Source: Tomocerus qinae
Lineage: Eukaryota; Arthropoda; Collembola; Entomobryomorpha; Tomoceridae
Assembly (NCBI GenBank): GCA_020055645.1
Contig: CM034548.1
Location: 23,982,201 to 24,046,200 of the forward strand
DNA length: 64,000 nucleotides
Direction: 5' to 3'
Below, piece after piece: positions 12,073 to 26,400 of the stretch (its first letter is position 1; every line of letters starts with the position of its first letter). Position numbers and translations under genes: made by a program. A model generated the notes under the pieces. It saw only the letters and a list, made by a program, of their open reading frames with translations. It made no database searches and was not told the origin of the DNA.

Positions 12073-12095
12073 GAAGATAAGCCCGAGTGGAGCTG
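12073..12095. repeat. Short repeat copy shared with 49708-49730
   Basis: This 23-base segment, starting GAAGATAAGCCCGA and ending GAGCTG, matches 49708-49730 at 19 of 23 positions, and all four differences are transitions. Similarity continues weakly on both sides. It is probably two old copies of one dispersed element of unknown class. Confidence 0.4.
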
Positions 12096-12569
12096 CTTAC
12101 TTGGAACACCATTCACGATGGAATGGGTGGGATATGTCTGTACAGGCAACAATTTATCCATCAAAATGGAATAAAAAAGGTTTGTCGACTTCTTTCTCAG
12201 ACGAGCTATTCATGGAAACGACGACTTATGTGGAATTGGAAAAGAGCACGGAGAAGCCGTACGGAGGACCAAGAAAAGACGCGGATCTGGAATAACTCAC
12301 CGAATAATATGAAAACTGCAATATTGTTGATCGGTTCGTCAGGCATCTCGTTAGAAGCCTCATCGCTCTTTCTCCAAAAGATTTCGACTCTCGTCGGTAC
12401 GGAGACTCACAACATGTATATTGCTCTGCATTGAGTCTAGGAGAGCGTCAACCATGGCATGGCTTGGATTTCTATGTTCTAACTTGTGGTAAACGGGAAA
12501 TGTGCAAACAGCTACGTTGTAATAATAATATCTTAGCGCAGATAGAGAGTTGCTTTAGATTTCAGCAGT

Positions 12570-12690
12570 TGACTTTGACTTTACTTGCCTTTGCCTGCCT
12601 GATTTGGTTGCTTCGTTGGATTTGGCCTAACTTGGTTTCGTTTCATTTGCTTAGCTAAGCTCGGCTTGCTTCCTTGGCCAACCTAATAAG
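12570..12690. repeat. Degenerate TTGG/TTGCC quasi-periodic tract
   Basis: Short units rich in TTTGGCCT, TTGCCT and ACTTGGTT recur at roughly 10-bp spacing. One block, CTGATTTGGT, is identical to a unit of the array at 34.0 kb. The periodicity is visible but much eroded. Confidence 0.4.
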
Positions 12691-14079
12691 ACTTGGCTAC
12701 ATGCTATACACACTAAATAAGATACACATCCACCAGGACGAATACACTATAAATCTACTGAAACATCACAGAGATAAGTGCACGCTCTGTAATTGTATGC
12801 AACTTTAGCATATTTTACTACTCGCTCCATTTTACTCATTGCCAGTCATCTAAAATCGTTTCTGCGAGACTAAGACTTTCTCCAATAATTTCAACCTCTT
12901 CGTCCTCACGCCAAGAAGTCCTTTATTTTCGAAACACCCAACGCAGTTCAGCGGATAGACGCACTGAGCTGTCTTTAATGATCTCCACATAGGCACAGGG
13001 CATCCAACAATCCTACATTATGATAACTCTATTATCTCAACTACGGAAGTCGACATCAACTTCAAATGCCATGCAAAAACTTGTTCTTACTCTTGTGTTT
13101 TTATGCCTCATTTATTGTCATTCTGTCCCTCTATATTCATTCATGGGTAATGTCATCACATATAAAATCGCTTCAGACATATAAACTTTTCATCCAATAC
13201 GGAAATACATACACATACCAATAAAGATTATTATACCATATTGAAAACCGAGTGAAAGCAGAAATAATGATGTTACATTTTTATACATCATGCGTAACGA
13301 TGGCAAAACCAAAGAGAGTATTTGTACTAAACGGATTTAACAATTACAGCCCAAAAAATCACAAGAAATTTAGCTCCTGAATAAAGGTTACCTTGTCGCA
13401 TTGATGTTCGACTTCCTTAAGTAACAAAAGAAATGCCAGTATAATCTAAATAACTGACATTTCATTCATATTCTACACAATTTTATAGCAGCACACTTCA
13501 ATACTTTCAATCCTTATTCCCTAATCTAACTTAACTGCTTATACGAATATATTTTAATACGAACAATTCCTTAACACATTCCAAAAATAAAAACTATCAA
13601 GTTTTACTCGTTACCTGCCTGCCGTTAGAAAATTACTTTGACAACAATCCAATTAGCAGAGGACGTTCATGCAAAACCATGTAGACTGCTATACCAACAC
13701 ATTATTTTCACCACTTTGATGCAAGTCAGCAATTATAATAGTCCAGCTTTTATTGTATAGCTTAAGAAAACACTGAAGGTTATAGGACCTTTCTTCAAGA
13801 GTGTGTGACTGAAAATTTTTGATCATGAAATGCCCGGTATCTGGCCTCAACCACTATCTAAATGGCGTATAAGTCCGAAGTCCAAATTACTACAATAATA
13901 TCTTATAAGCAATAAAACATCCTGAACATTTAATTAGATTATGATATTTTACAATTTCTTACTGTCGGAGCAAAAATTAAATTTAAATTTAAACTACTGC
14001 TGCGCATAAGACTATGCAAATGAATAGGTCCACATGCGAAGGGCTGAGAAATGTCAAAAACATAATTTTGCCAATTATA

Positions 14080-14241
14080 CTACAGTTGTCGTTGTTTATT
14101 TCCCTGATTTTTTTCTGAAAAAATTAATTCGCACATCACCACTTCTATGATATCCGTAGCGGAAATCAATTTCTCAAGTGAAAATTGTCCATCAGGAAGG
14201 AAGACAAGAAACTCTTCCTTCTGCCGATCATAGATACTAAT
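14080..14241 (-). other. Possible orphan coding exon
   Basis: On the minus strand an acceptor-like TTATTACAG is followed by 53 codons and a TAG stop. The peptide begins ISIYDRQKEEFLVFLPDG and continues with SLEKLISATDIIEVVMCEL, which has a protein-like pattern of hydrophobic and charged residues. I do not recognise the family. A candidate upstream exon near 14640-14751 does not join in a compatible phase, and no poly(A) signal is evident nearby. It may be the remnant of a lost gene or chance. Confidence 0.22.
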
Positions 14242-17200
14242 CTGTAATAAACAGAAAATGGCAAATTTAATATTTTTATTCATCCACCGTTAATATCAGC
14301 ACAGATGTAAAAAAAATTTATCCACCTTTGTATTTGTCCTATGTTGTAGTCTTAGCTAACCTCTGTAGAAAGTTCATATAATTTAAGCTCTTTTGGACGC
14401 ATCCACAAAACATGCAGTTCTCATAAAATACAACCCAAATAAAATGTATATGATTTTATACTAAAGTCGCAGTTTTCAAATTCTGTCTATCTAATTCTGC
14501 CCGACTATATATTCATTACCACTTATTATGTCAAAATCAAAACGTTTTTTCTGCAAGGCAATAATTCAAATCTGAACATTCTATACATCAATCTTATTCT
14601 GCCGTGCAATTTGTCTAATGCATTTGTCTAAGGATGCATATCCGGTAGAAAATCTTTACAGCACAGCGATTCAATTACCCATAAACGTTGTAAATTTACT
14701 GGTATGGTATCCGCAAATAATATAAAGGAGACATAATTTCTGCCCATGCAACTAAATAAAACAACTGTCAATCTCCCTTCCATATTATGAGAGAGGATTA
14801 GGCACATAATCTTCATGCACATGATTTTGCACATGAATCTTCTTTGGGAACATGTACACCATACACCATAAAACAGAATGTTCCCTAAAGCATTTGAGCT
14901 TAACCAAACATGACATTTGAAACATTTCTAGTAAATAATAAATAGATGACACTATTGATCTTTTGGAAAACACTTTCTTAAAATAAGAACGAAATAAATA
15001 GTTTAAATGGTATTTATTCAAATAATTTTTATAGATATTTAACTGCACAGTTTATGTAATTATGCTATGCACATTGAACATATTTCAAACACTTCAATTC
15101 AACTATTTGAGATTTAAAAGAATAAATTCTGGTTGGGCGCCCTATAATTTGACTTCCGGTATATGACAATAATTCAAACGGAGTTTAGTTAAAGCAATTT
15201 GCAGTTTGAGTAATAAATTGAAAATATTCGTCAAAATATTAAGCCCGACAAATAAAATATGAAGGCTACAAGCTCCTGACAAATAATTTGGCACTAGGAT
15301 ATTAGAATTTTCGATATTTTATGGGCATGAAAAATTGGCATGACAAAATTGTTCTTTGACAATAGAAATCTTTGGTAATTTCGGTCGTATAAATTGTATT
15401 ATACCACCGTCCGGAGCACGGCATGATTTACTAGTTTACATTGGTAATTATAATCTGTGCCTGCAAGCAGACTATGCAGACACCACATTGCTTTCCTGTG
15501 TGTCTGTTTTTTCTATTTCTCTCTATCGTTGCCGGCGTGTGATTTCCATAAAGGCACTGGGAAATGACAAGGAAACAAAAGACTCTTTTATTGCTCACGT
15601 TTTGACTGAATGGTATTCGTTATAGTTGGATTTTAGCTCAGAAATAATATTTATGTTTTTAAAGAGTGTTTATGACACGGCATATGGATTATAGCGCCAA
15701 ATTCAGCACAAAATATACGTTAAAATGAAACTTGCGGTCACTACTGCTTTTTCAAACGGGTGTGACTTTCATTGAGAAAACAAGCGACCAGCAAAAAGTA
15801 GCAACTGCACGCTTCTATATTTTAAAAGTTAGCAAAGGGACATGCTTTAGATATGTACACAGTACCAGTTATTTATTATAAATTGTGAATGTGCTTCACA
15901 TACTTCGATACACACAAATAGTTCTCGTTTTACCCAAGTTTTCATAGCATTCGCTTATTTTCTGAATGAATTCTGTAAATAATATATAAATTATAAATAC
16001 ATGCAGTTTTAGAATCAAAGGAATATATAGCAGAGCGACACAAAAGCTATGGTTAAGCTAATGTCACTTGCATAATAGTACTTGTGCCGACATACACAAA
16101 TAAATGTGCACCATGTAGTATTGCCATGAAAAGATGTCATGGTCACTTTGATGACTTGTATTATTTAACAAGTTCACTCTCCCCATCCAGAACAGGTAAA
16201 AGCAGTCTTAAAAGACTTATGGTTATCTTATCTGCTATAATCCTTAGTAAAATAGTTTTTGGTTTGACCGTTCTGCATGCGGATAGTTTGCTTGACAGTG
16301 ATATTAAATACTTGTTTGCGTACTGCAACTTGAGCTGTACGAATGAAGCATTTATGGATACACCAGACTGGGGAAAAGTTTTTGACAGTTTATGGTTACA
16401 TACAAGACATTACAAAACATTTTTATCATTTAACGTAGAAAGACACATACATTCGTATATAGCATAACGAATCGATTAAAAACAATCTAAAGAAATAAGC
16501 ACGTTTATGGAAAAACGGTCCTACCCTATTTAATATTGCTATGCTCAAGAACCTACTCCATATGCTTTGAGTAGTGTGCCATATATACAATCTAGTAATA
16601 CATTTTCTCTGTTTTAGTTTGAGGGCAACCTTGTTGAAATTGTAAATACATGGTCAAATAACTCAAGTTAACATATTGGATGTTGTACTAAATAGTATAT
16701 TGGTACAGGAAGTGTGGATGAAGTACAGAAGGTGAAAAATTAGGGTTTTGCAGTACGAAGAAGTAAAAAAGTAGGAGAGAATGAAGTTTTGAAGCGAATG
16801 AGAATGTATACAAAAGAGAAAAAGCCAAATTGAGAACATATTGACATTGACACAAGGGAAATAAAAGTGACTGAAATGGAGAAAAATGTGTATGAAGAGG
16901 ATTTGACTGAGAGATTTGTAACTGATTGAGCTGTTTGGTTTGGCCAAGTCAATGGAGTAAAGATCAAGTGCCGGAAATTCTTGGTCAAACTGATAGCATG
17001 TGGAGCGGAAGTGAAGCACATCTTTTGGTTTGCCTATCCCAGTTAGGGGACTTCATACGACGCCGACCTTGCTTACTTAACACATAAGTGAAATACGTGG
17101 ATCCTTTTTCGCATAAACACTGTTTGTGTGAACTAACGATTTTGTGAAAAATAGTTTGGTTTAGCTTGGCTGACAGATTTGACGCAAGAAAAAGTAATAG

Positions 17201-17480
17201 CACATTATACAACGTCGGTCATAGAACACCTACTTTACATTATGCATGTACATTAAGTACATATTATAGCAGGCACATTATTACGATATCTAGAGATTGC
17301 CGGCACTCTCGCACAGATGCAGCAAACCCATCAACCTCTATACATTCATTCTGCATATTATGATCCCACTATATACTAAAGTAAATATTCCTGTAAAAAT
17401 TGCAAGTTCTCGATACAGAAGATGAGTAGCTTTTTTATACGGGGCTATACGGATAATAAGGTATGTACATTCACACACAA

Positions 17481-20400
17481 GGTATGTAAGTTCAACTCAA
17501 TTTACACTGGCTGAACTCAAGTCAACTCTACTCAAAGCAAAAGCTTGGAAATTCAAAACAGCTTGAAAGCAGACTGAGGTATGTGCCGGGTTGAAAGTTT
17601 TGGCTCCTGCTTCTTAGCGAATTACAACATTGTGTATGTATATCAGTATCTGTCTCTACCACACTACTTCATACATCTTCTCTACCATCACACAGGCTAG
17701 GAATCACTCATTTCCATCTGTTTACAATGAATGTGTGTTGATTATTTTAAAACTTTTAGCTACTCAACCAGATCGACTCCCAAAACTTTCCATAATATAA
17801 GCTATTTACACAGATACGCTCTAAGAATTCAACAACAATTCTATTTTGTGCATATGTTACCGTCCCAACTCCGCTCCGTTACAGACCTCACTTTTTCTGT
17901 TCTTCTTTTCTGTACTAAATTACATTCCAATACTTGACTACCAAATTGATGTCAACATATCAACCGTTATGGTACTACAAGCTTTAAATGGAAATAAACA
18001 TAAAAAATTGAAAAAAGAAAGCTGTGACGAAAGAAATCGGCTTCATGTTTATACCTACATATTTCTTTTAAAAAATACAGGTAAGAAGCTATATTGTGCT
18101 TCGTGAAATAATTATTGAGCAGGCAGCACGCAATTTGGATGAAATGAAATATAGTATCCGAAATAGGCTGGCGATGTTGAAGGGAGACAAGATAAAGTTG
18201 CTTGTTGCAAGACTAAGCCGGTAACAGAGTGGGGTACATACAAAGTGCATATCTGTAGAGTACACATCAACATACTTACCTTGACTAGGTTGGTAAAGAT
18301 ATCTAGCCCATAAATAAAAGACCCGGAGTATACTATTACAATGGGTACATATATCAACAAATTAAGACAATGACAGAATGTCACACGCATCGAGGCTGGT
18401 CGTGAATTTTATCTCGTAATATTTCTCTGTGTTCTAGTGTAAGGGCTATTAGATCGTGTGGCTAAGGATGTAATGTAGGGAGCAATAAATATTATGAACA
18501 ATAAATAAACACATTTTACGTCTGTATGTATAGAGATACAACAATATGATGTTATTTATTAGCTGTGTCCTTTTGCCTTTAACTATTATGGAGTCATTCA
18601 TCACACAACATGCGATACTTTGTGTCTAATGTTATTTTCAGAGTTCCACCATATCCTTCTGGTTTTCATTATCCGTAAACCTTAAGAAAATTGAAGGTCG
18701 TAGATATCTTATGTAATATCTTAGTAATGTTCTTCTACAAAAGATGAACTAGAAATCACATTCCTGGTAATTAAATGCATGCATAAACATAGACAGTAAA
18801 TGGTACTCATAAATTTATGCACCTTATTACATTGCTTATTATTATACATTCCGAAATGCATTTTTGGAGTATTTACAGTATCTCAAGCTTGGAAAAAATT
18901 AAACCACCAGTAAAAGTCTAGTATATATTAACTATACTCCTTTACTGCATTCATGGCCACTGACTTCGTACTTTGTATTCTATAATTTTAGGTTAAGTAA
19001 GTTAAGAGGTACATAATAATGGTGACAAGCAAACTTTAATGCACTACTTTGAGTAGCCTAGTGTAAAATTTTGTTTATTGAATTTGGGTTTTTTATTTGC
19101 GAAAAGGTATTTCTTTTATCATCTTGAAATCAGTTCCTTAATGCAGTCTGTCAAGTCTCGTGTGCCTGTCAAGAATACTGCATGAAAAACAATTCTAAGT
19201 ATGTCACTGTAAAAAAAGTTAGCTAAAGTTATTCTATTAAAATGGAGTTCTTTCGAAAGTAGAAGTCAACTCGTAAAATTCATCTTATCTCTTGGACGAT
19301 GTTTAGCACTAGTCAGAGATAGCTGTAACATTCCAATTTTCCAGTGAACGTTATAGCACATTATTCTGACGGAATATTTACATTTGGGACATATTCATGT
19401 CAAAACTAAGAGTAAAAACCGCTGGTTGGCATTACACTAAATAAATACTACGAAAACAGATTCAACTGTATTTGGAAAATTTTTGAGAGTTTAAAGCAAT
19501 TTACGACGAAACGACCCTCAAAGGGAAGTTAAATTCCCTTAGAGGCCCAGTTTAAAAAATATCAATATTATATTTCTAGTTTTACTTTCAGGAAGTTTCT
19601 ATTGACCATTGTTAGTAATCTCAAATATCCCTATTCTGGGCGCATCAAAGCTATAAATAAGGTAAATATTCATAACATCCGTGTTACGATATAGCGTTTT
19701 GCTCCAAAATGTTTTACATAAATCTGAAGCATTCTTACTTTCTTTACATTTGTTTTTCTGCAAGAAAAGCAACACAGTGTATTACTGTTCTGGGAATTTC
19801 CTGATTGTGTTACACATGTATTTGTGTTGGATCCCAATTTGGTTCCAGCTTGCAGCACCTATATACCTATTTATATAGCACTGCTACCGTTTCTGTTATT
19901 TAATTTCCGCTAGCTAAGTACAGAGGCTGGCCATGCACAAGTTTAAAGCATTCTTCAGTCAAAATAAAGGTGCTGTGTGTAATGCAGAAATATGGAAGGG
20001 CATCAATGCATAAAATGGAAATAGAGTACTATAGAGAGACAAGAGTGAGGTAGAGAAGACCGTAATTTCATGTATGTGAAGCGTAGCGTAAGAACCTATA
20101 AATGTAGCATCAATATTCATTCATCGCTGAAATTGCCAATTTTTACTATTGCTGAACACAGTGCACGAAGTCAATTTGTTAAAACGTCGATCAATATTGT
20201 AATTTACATTTTTGAATACAAAATATATTATGCATTCGTTTAGGTACCACTGATGGAACTGACAAATATGCAAAGACATTTCAAATGGAATTCTTAATGT
20301 GATATACTTTCCTCTACTCGGTATACATTCTGAGTGAAATATAATGTTGATTGTCTGACTGTAAATATCAACTTAAGATTTAGTATTAATATATGAAGAA

Positions 20401-23400
20401 TACCCTCCATAATTGTAGTTTTAGTTATTTATGTTGATACAAATAGATGAAATGCACCATTTTACCCAATTGGCATTGTCTAACTCTACAAACATTCATT
20501 TCTATTTTTATACAGTTGTCACATTAGTACCTAACACTACGATAAACTGGAAGCTTCTACTTTATGCACATTTTTCAGACTATCCCGAGTTGGGCATAAC
20601 TAATATGTAAGTCATTTTTATTGCATTTACCAACAAAAGTAAACTAATAAAGATTTAAAATAACGACATAAAAAGTAATAAGGAATTGAGCATAGTAAAA
20701 GTTGTTTCGCATTGAAAACTGATACTACTACAAGATTGTTATGAAGACATTACAATTTGAAAAGAAGTAGTCAATAAATCAAGAAATGAAGTCTGAGGAG
20801 ACAGAAGAGATGTGTTGGCATTGTTTTAAATGAAATATTACGATGCGTAGGCAAGGAAATGACATTTTAAATTTGTCATATGAAACAGATCGTAGTAAAT
20901 AGGTGGGTGGTGGTATCGTTATGCAAGTCCATTCCAGAGTCGGTAGTATAGTCTGATGAAGAACTACTTACATCTAATAGTGTGTGGGTACACAAGCAAA
21001 GGTTACATTACTACATGCGGATAAAACATGTCATACTTCATCATAAAATGTTTTGATGCTTCGCAGATATTTAAATTCTAATATGTAAGAATGGCTTGAT
21101 TTGTTGTGACTTTGAAGTATCTTTCTCTGTCATCCTACTCAAAGTCACTCACAAAGTCAATCTACTAAAGAAAAATTAAATGAAATAACAAAGAGCTGAG
21201 GCACTTAAAGTAAATTAATAAATTCTCAAACAAGGGATAAAATGAATTTAGGCTAATCAATAAGAGTTTGGGTATAGAAGAGCTAGATAAAAGTAAATGC
21301 TTGGACAAACAAAAACTTATGTCTTTCTGGTAATAATGGGGAGAATAATACCCTGTTAAAGCACTTATTGGTACTAAGCAGTTTTAATAATGGGATTAAG
21401 GACAACCGTGACTTTATACCGATGACATCTTTCATCTCTGTCTTCTTTTGTTTTTCATATAGCCTAAATATTTAGAGAATGTTGCTTTAATTTCAAGAAT
21501 GTTCTAACGAGCTCTTCTTGCTATCTATGCTCCTAGGTTAAGGTTATAATCTTTTCCACAACAGAAATACAAATGATCCTAAATTGTTTTCTCAAAGTCC
21601 TGTCTGTGGAGTCTTTATGGAAGAATTCCCTTTGACAGTAGATTCTGTGGCTGTATCTATTCTGGTGCTATATCTTCTTTTTCCTAGGCCAAGGCGATAT
21701 TTTTCATGTTATTTTTCAAGTTAGTGCTGTTTAAGGGATATTTTAATAGTGCATATTAAAATCTACGGGATCTCCAGTTGTGCCAATAGTAAAATCTGAA
21801 AGTTGAAAGGATTTTGGACTAATTTAATATTCGCGAGTAGGGGAGATGAGAGTGAAACGGTCTGGTAGAATTAAAAAGAGTAGTAAACATTAGCGAGAAT
21901 ATTATGATAATTGTTAGTTGGTGTACCTCCAGCAGTGGCGGACAAAAGTCCAGATACAAGAAAAAGTTTGCAGAGCAGAAGGAAAGAAGCATTAAGTGAA
22001 GTCGTCAGGTCAAATAGGAATGTAGTACGAGTGGATGTGTGTAGGACTTTTTGTTCCGACATAAAATTAGCCATATAGTTAGAAATTGCAAAATGCAGCA
22101 ATAAAAGTGATCCCCGAGTCGAAAAAAACGTTTATCCTTCACTCAAAGTGTATGTAATGTAAGTCAGTGAAGAACATCTCGGTTGTCTGTCTGTTCCTCT
22201 ACTTCCTTTCCGACTAGCTGCCATGGCATTGCATTGCACTACTTACTAAGTACAGTCTTGTACTGTAGTCAGTGTACTCCTACTACTAGGACTGCCTTAC
22301 TTGCTATATGACTAGAAGAGGTAACACAAAGAGTCCATACTAACTAATAGGTAAGACTAGGTCATAGATAGTAAGTAGAGACAGATCTTTTCTAGTGTAC
22401 TAACTCACTTGGACTAGTTGTACCGAGATGATATTAAAGATTGGGCAGTATTACAATTATAGTCGAAGAGAATAGTTTGGGATGGATAGAGAGGGAGGGA
22501 GTTTAGCGTTTGTGCAAAGAGTTGCAAGAATTCTGGCTGACAGTTAGTCGAGTCGTTCGTGGTGGCTGGTCTGGGTTGATTTGAGTTGGTTTGACTGCCT
22601 GGGTTCGTTCTTCTGGGATATTGCAGGACCTCCTGCTCTCTGTCATTCTCATCCTGCAATCGGGAATGGATTGAGAGAGAACTTTTGCTCCCAATTTCAT
22701 CCTTTTTCTCAACAAGAGCCTTTTCTCATATTAGTCGGCTTAGCTCCTTTCTTCAGCTCATGTCAGCTCATTATAACCCAATATCATCACATCAATTCAT
22801 GTCAAGAAGAAACTACCTTTCTCCACTTGCATTTAGTGAACTATTGTTACATTTAATACACCCAACCAACTATTATTAGTGTGAAATCATAAAAGCACAA
22901 ACTCTATCTATAACAATTGTGTTCTTTTTATTATCAGTTTACACGTTTACTGTGCCCATACAAGACTCTTTCGCTATTATTATAATATTATCTTCATTTC
23001 ACTCAACATATTGCGTGCCATACAATATTATCCATTCTACACGTCATTTATACACCCACTCCTTCTCAAATAAAGTTTCAACTTACCATTGGACTCAAAA
23101 TCACCATTCCCACAGGTATTCACCCTCTTTGTATTATTTACTTGGCACAATACTTCTCTCATTTGCATATAAATATGTAAAATTACTTGACAGCTGAATT
23201 GGGTAGTTTTACAGTTTGTCACGTTAACTGCTAGCTGCCTATCCTACAAATACTCAAATCCAATTCACATTCTCTGACAGTAGAGACACTTTGCCCCATC
23301 CAATCTTCTTTCAACTCAACCCATTTCACCATTTCAACTCCTTTCTCCAGTTTTCTTAGTCCCGACGTTTTCTTTTCCTCTTCCTATCCAACATCCAGGC

Positions 23401-26400
23401 ACCCTTACAAAATATTTACTTTTCAATAAAATAAATATTACTACTAAAAGTTAACTTTTGAATGAAACCAAATGCATGCAAACAAAACTCTTTACATCTT
23501 ACAAAACTTTTTTTTAACTTTTATCTTCATATTCAATTAATAACTTTTTAAATCACTAGTGACCAGTCAAGTGGCCACATTTAAAAAAAGTAGAAATCCA
23601 TTGTTTCTACTTTTGTATCCGTTGTTGTTGCATGGCTTGATAACAATTTCATTAAATTTTTTTGGAGGTTAATTTACTGTCCCAATTTCCCTAGATAGAT
23701 GTTTTGGTAGTAGTAGTACTAGGTATTGTATAATAAGTTGCATTGCAGGTTTTGAACAAACTTAATGGAAATTTATAAAGCTCCAAGACAAATCCCCTAA
23801 TGAATATGTACTAGACTGTGTAACTTTGGCGTAGGCGTGACAATAAGTAGTACCTCTAATAAGCATAATAATATAGATACAATGTCGTTTATTTTTAAGC
23901 TTTTGGTGTTTAAGGTACAAATAAAATGCGGCATATAACTTTATTGAACTATTTTGACCGAATTTTGATAAAAAGAGTTTTTTTATAATTATGAAAAAGA
24001 ATCTTTTCAAAAATACCTTTAATGATTGAAATCAAGTATCTACATAAAAATAGGCATTCAAAATTTTACAATAGAATGAAAAGGCAAAGAGAATCTATTA
24101 GGTAAGTATGCATTTTCCGGGGAAAAGGTACATCTATACGTAGTCTGAAGTTGCGTGCCCCTTTTCATGAGATTATCTACAAGGTCTGGAAAGCAATTCT
24201 CATTAGCATCATCTGTGTGTCTGTTCTATTGAGATCGTTTCCAGGTAGAGGTTTGTATTGCCTAAAGAAAGAAAATAATAGCTATATATAGTTACTAAGG
24301 ACTGAATATGTGTTTGCAAAGTCCGTCTATTGTTTTGTCCATACTTGATAATTGCTAATTCCCCTCCTCTTGTCTGTTTGTTCTACAATTGTATGCATGC
24401 CTGTGAAAATAGGTCTCTAATTTCACCGGAGATATTTCCGACACGAATAAAGTCAGTTGTCAGTATGGCTGTACCAAATATGCACAGACATTATTGTCAC
24501 CAAAGTGGCACTGAATTAAGTGTTAATTTCCCTGTTTACGCATGAGTTGGATACAGAGTTGCTATTGCTACAGCGATGTAATATTCCAAGGACGCCTTGC
24601 CTATTAAGTATTTAGAGCAATATTTCTGTATTAAGATGTGTATTTATGTAAATAGTGCAAGTTCCAATTATCCTTAGTACTGTAAGATTCTTTTCTCATA
24701 ATTCAGCGTCAACAAGTGAAAGTAATGGTCTGTACTAGTTGGTATTTATGGCGGCAGAGTATTAAGTTGTAAGAATCTCAGCGTGAAGGTAAATGGCGGT
24801 GTGGAAGTATAGTGACTTATTAGTTTCAGAACATGTAGGGGCTGTATTGGAAATGATGCATGAAATTGGCACAAGTTAACAGCTTAAAGAATTAAGGAGT
24901 TGGAGAGAGAATTTGTTAATTGGAAAAATTGGAGAGGGAAAGTTTGGGTTAACTTGATTGAAAAGACTGTTTCTTGCTTATAACGGATGTTGCATAAGAA
25001 TAACTGTATTTTACTAATCATACGATAGACTGGTTGTAGTCAGGATTACTAATATCTCTGTAATTTCAATGGAGGATGTAATGAAAATTGAATGTTAAAG
25101 GAAAGGCAAGTGACTCATTTCAATCGACGTCGGCATCACATTAAATCTTGCATTGTGTGTATGTCTGTGTGTAACTAAACAATATCTGTCTACCCGTACT
25201 CGTATTGTAAATACGGAGGAAAATGAGAACCGCAAAGCAGAATTTATGCATTAGTTGATTTGCTGCAACAGTCGAATTGTTTTCCCAGGCTATGCCAACG
25301 AAAACCAGAGCAGATGAGCATATTGTTGTGTTGTGGGTATTTCGCATGTAATCTTGTGATACACAACATTAGTGCTCTCAACATTTCTGTAGCAAGTAGA
25401 CCGCCTGTGTCTGCATCTGTTAGCCTTACTTACTTATGAATGGCGTTCGTATAACAGGGTCGCCACATATACTCGTTTCAAAGCAGTTTCCTCATTCTAA
25501 TCACTATTTAAAACCTCGTAAAGACTTTTTTAGTATTCTATAACTTCATATACAATTCAAGTTCAAAATTTATTTTTATTTCTGTCAGTAGCAATAATTT
25601 ACAACGAAAACAGTCAAATCTGGCCCATTTTTTACTTGCCACTCGGTTAGATATGAAAAGCGTGCAACTGAGCATATAATGATACCCTCTGTAAAGCTAT
25701 CCATTTAAACAGGTGAATTTGTTCATTAATCTTGCTAAATGTTGACGCTCTCAGTTGACATATTGAAACATCTCGAACTCAGAAGAAACGGACTTTCCTA
25801 AGATTGTGTCCTTTCCGCAGAGTTTTTCTCCCGTTGCACTTTCTTTCTATAATGTACTAAAACTAAGGTAAAAAAACTGTGAAAAGGGTATGTACTATGC
25901 GAATATGCCCTGAAGCAGTCTCTTGTCCATTTTAAAGAAAGAAACATTGTCCCAGCCTGTTTGTATTTCCTTACACGATAAAAGTCTTTCACTTGCAAAC
26001 TGAAAATATGGCAACCCTATTAGTGTAAGTACTGTTGGACTAATTGAAGCTATCTGTATAGTATGCAACTGTTGTAAATAAGTAAGTTCACTCCGCAGCA
26101 TTTGTAATTCTATATCAGGACAACCATTGATGTGTCATTTAATGTGGAGTACGCAATTATCTGTATTTCTTCAAACTGCAAATACATGTTTACAGGATGA
26201 ATATACATGTAAGCACATTCAGAAGACTTTGCCCTAGTATAAATTCACGCTCTGCAAAAAGTAGTAAAAAGACCAAAATATCATGATCAGGCATTTTCAT
26301 GTTAATCTGCTCCAAATGCACTCATACTCAGGTTGCTTTAAAGATTTATCCCCATGTAATTATTCAGTAGCTAAGGATTATGTAATGGTCTACAACCATG

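Larger units (their letters stand above)
6241..17480. other. Gene-poor spacer, left third
   Basis: AT-rich DNA with no recognisable protein or RNA gene. It holds the decamer array at 8007-8080, three copies of TGATGCCCAT at 11671-11749, a GC-richer block at about 12060-12440 sharing a short repeat with 49.7 kb, a quasi-periodic tract at about 12570-12690, and one exon-like frame on the minus strand (14080-14241). The longer open frames here (such as 11536-12039 and 9992-10393, both minus) show no family motif. Confidence 0.5.

Noticed and set aside
14640-14751. Possible upstream partner exon (minus) for 14080-14241, with a peptide AWAEIMSPLYYLRIP
   Set aside because: Its only good donor leaves a phase that does not fit the frame of the downstream candidate exon.
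16084-16467. 127-codon plus-strand frame
   Set aside because: No domain, no splice-site support and no similarity I recognise; AT-rich chance ORF more likely.
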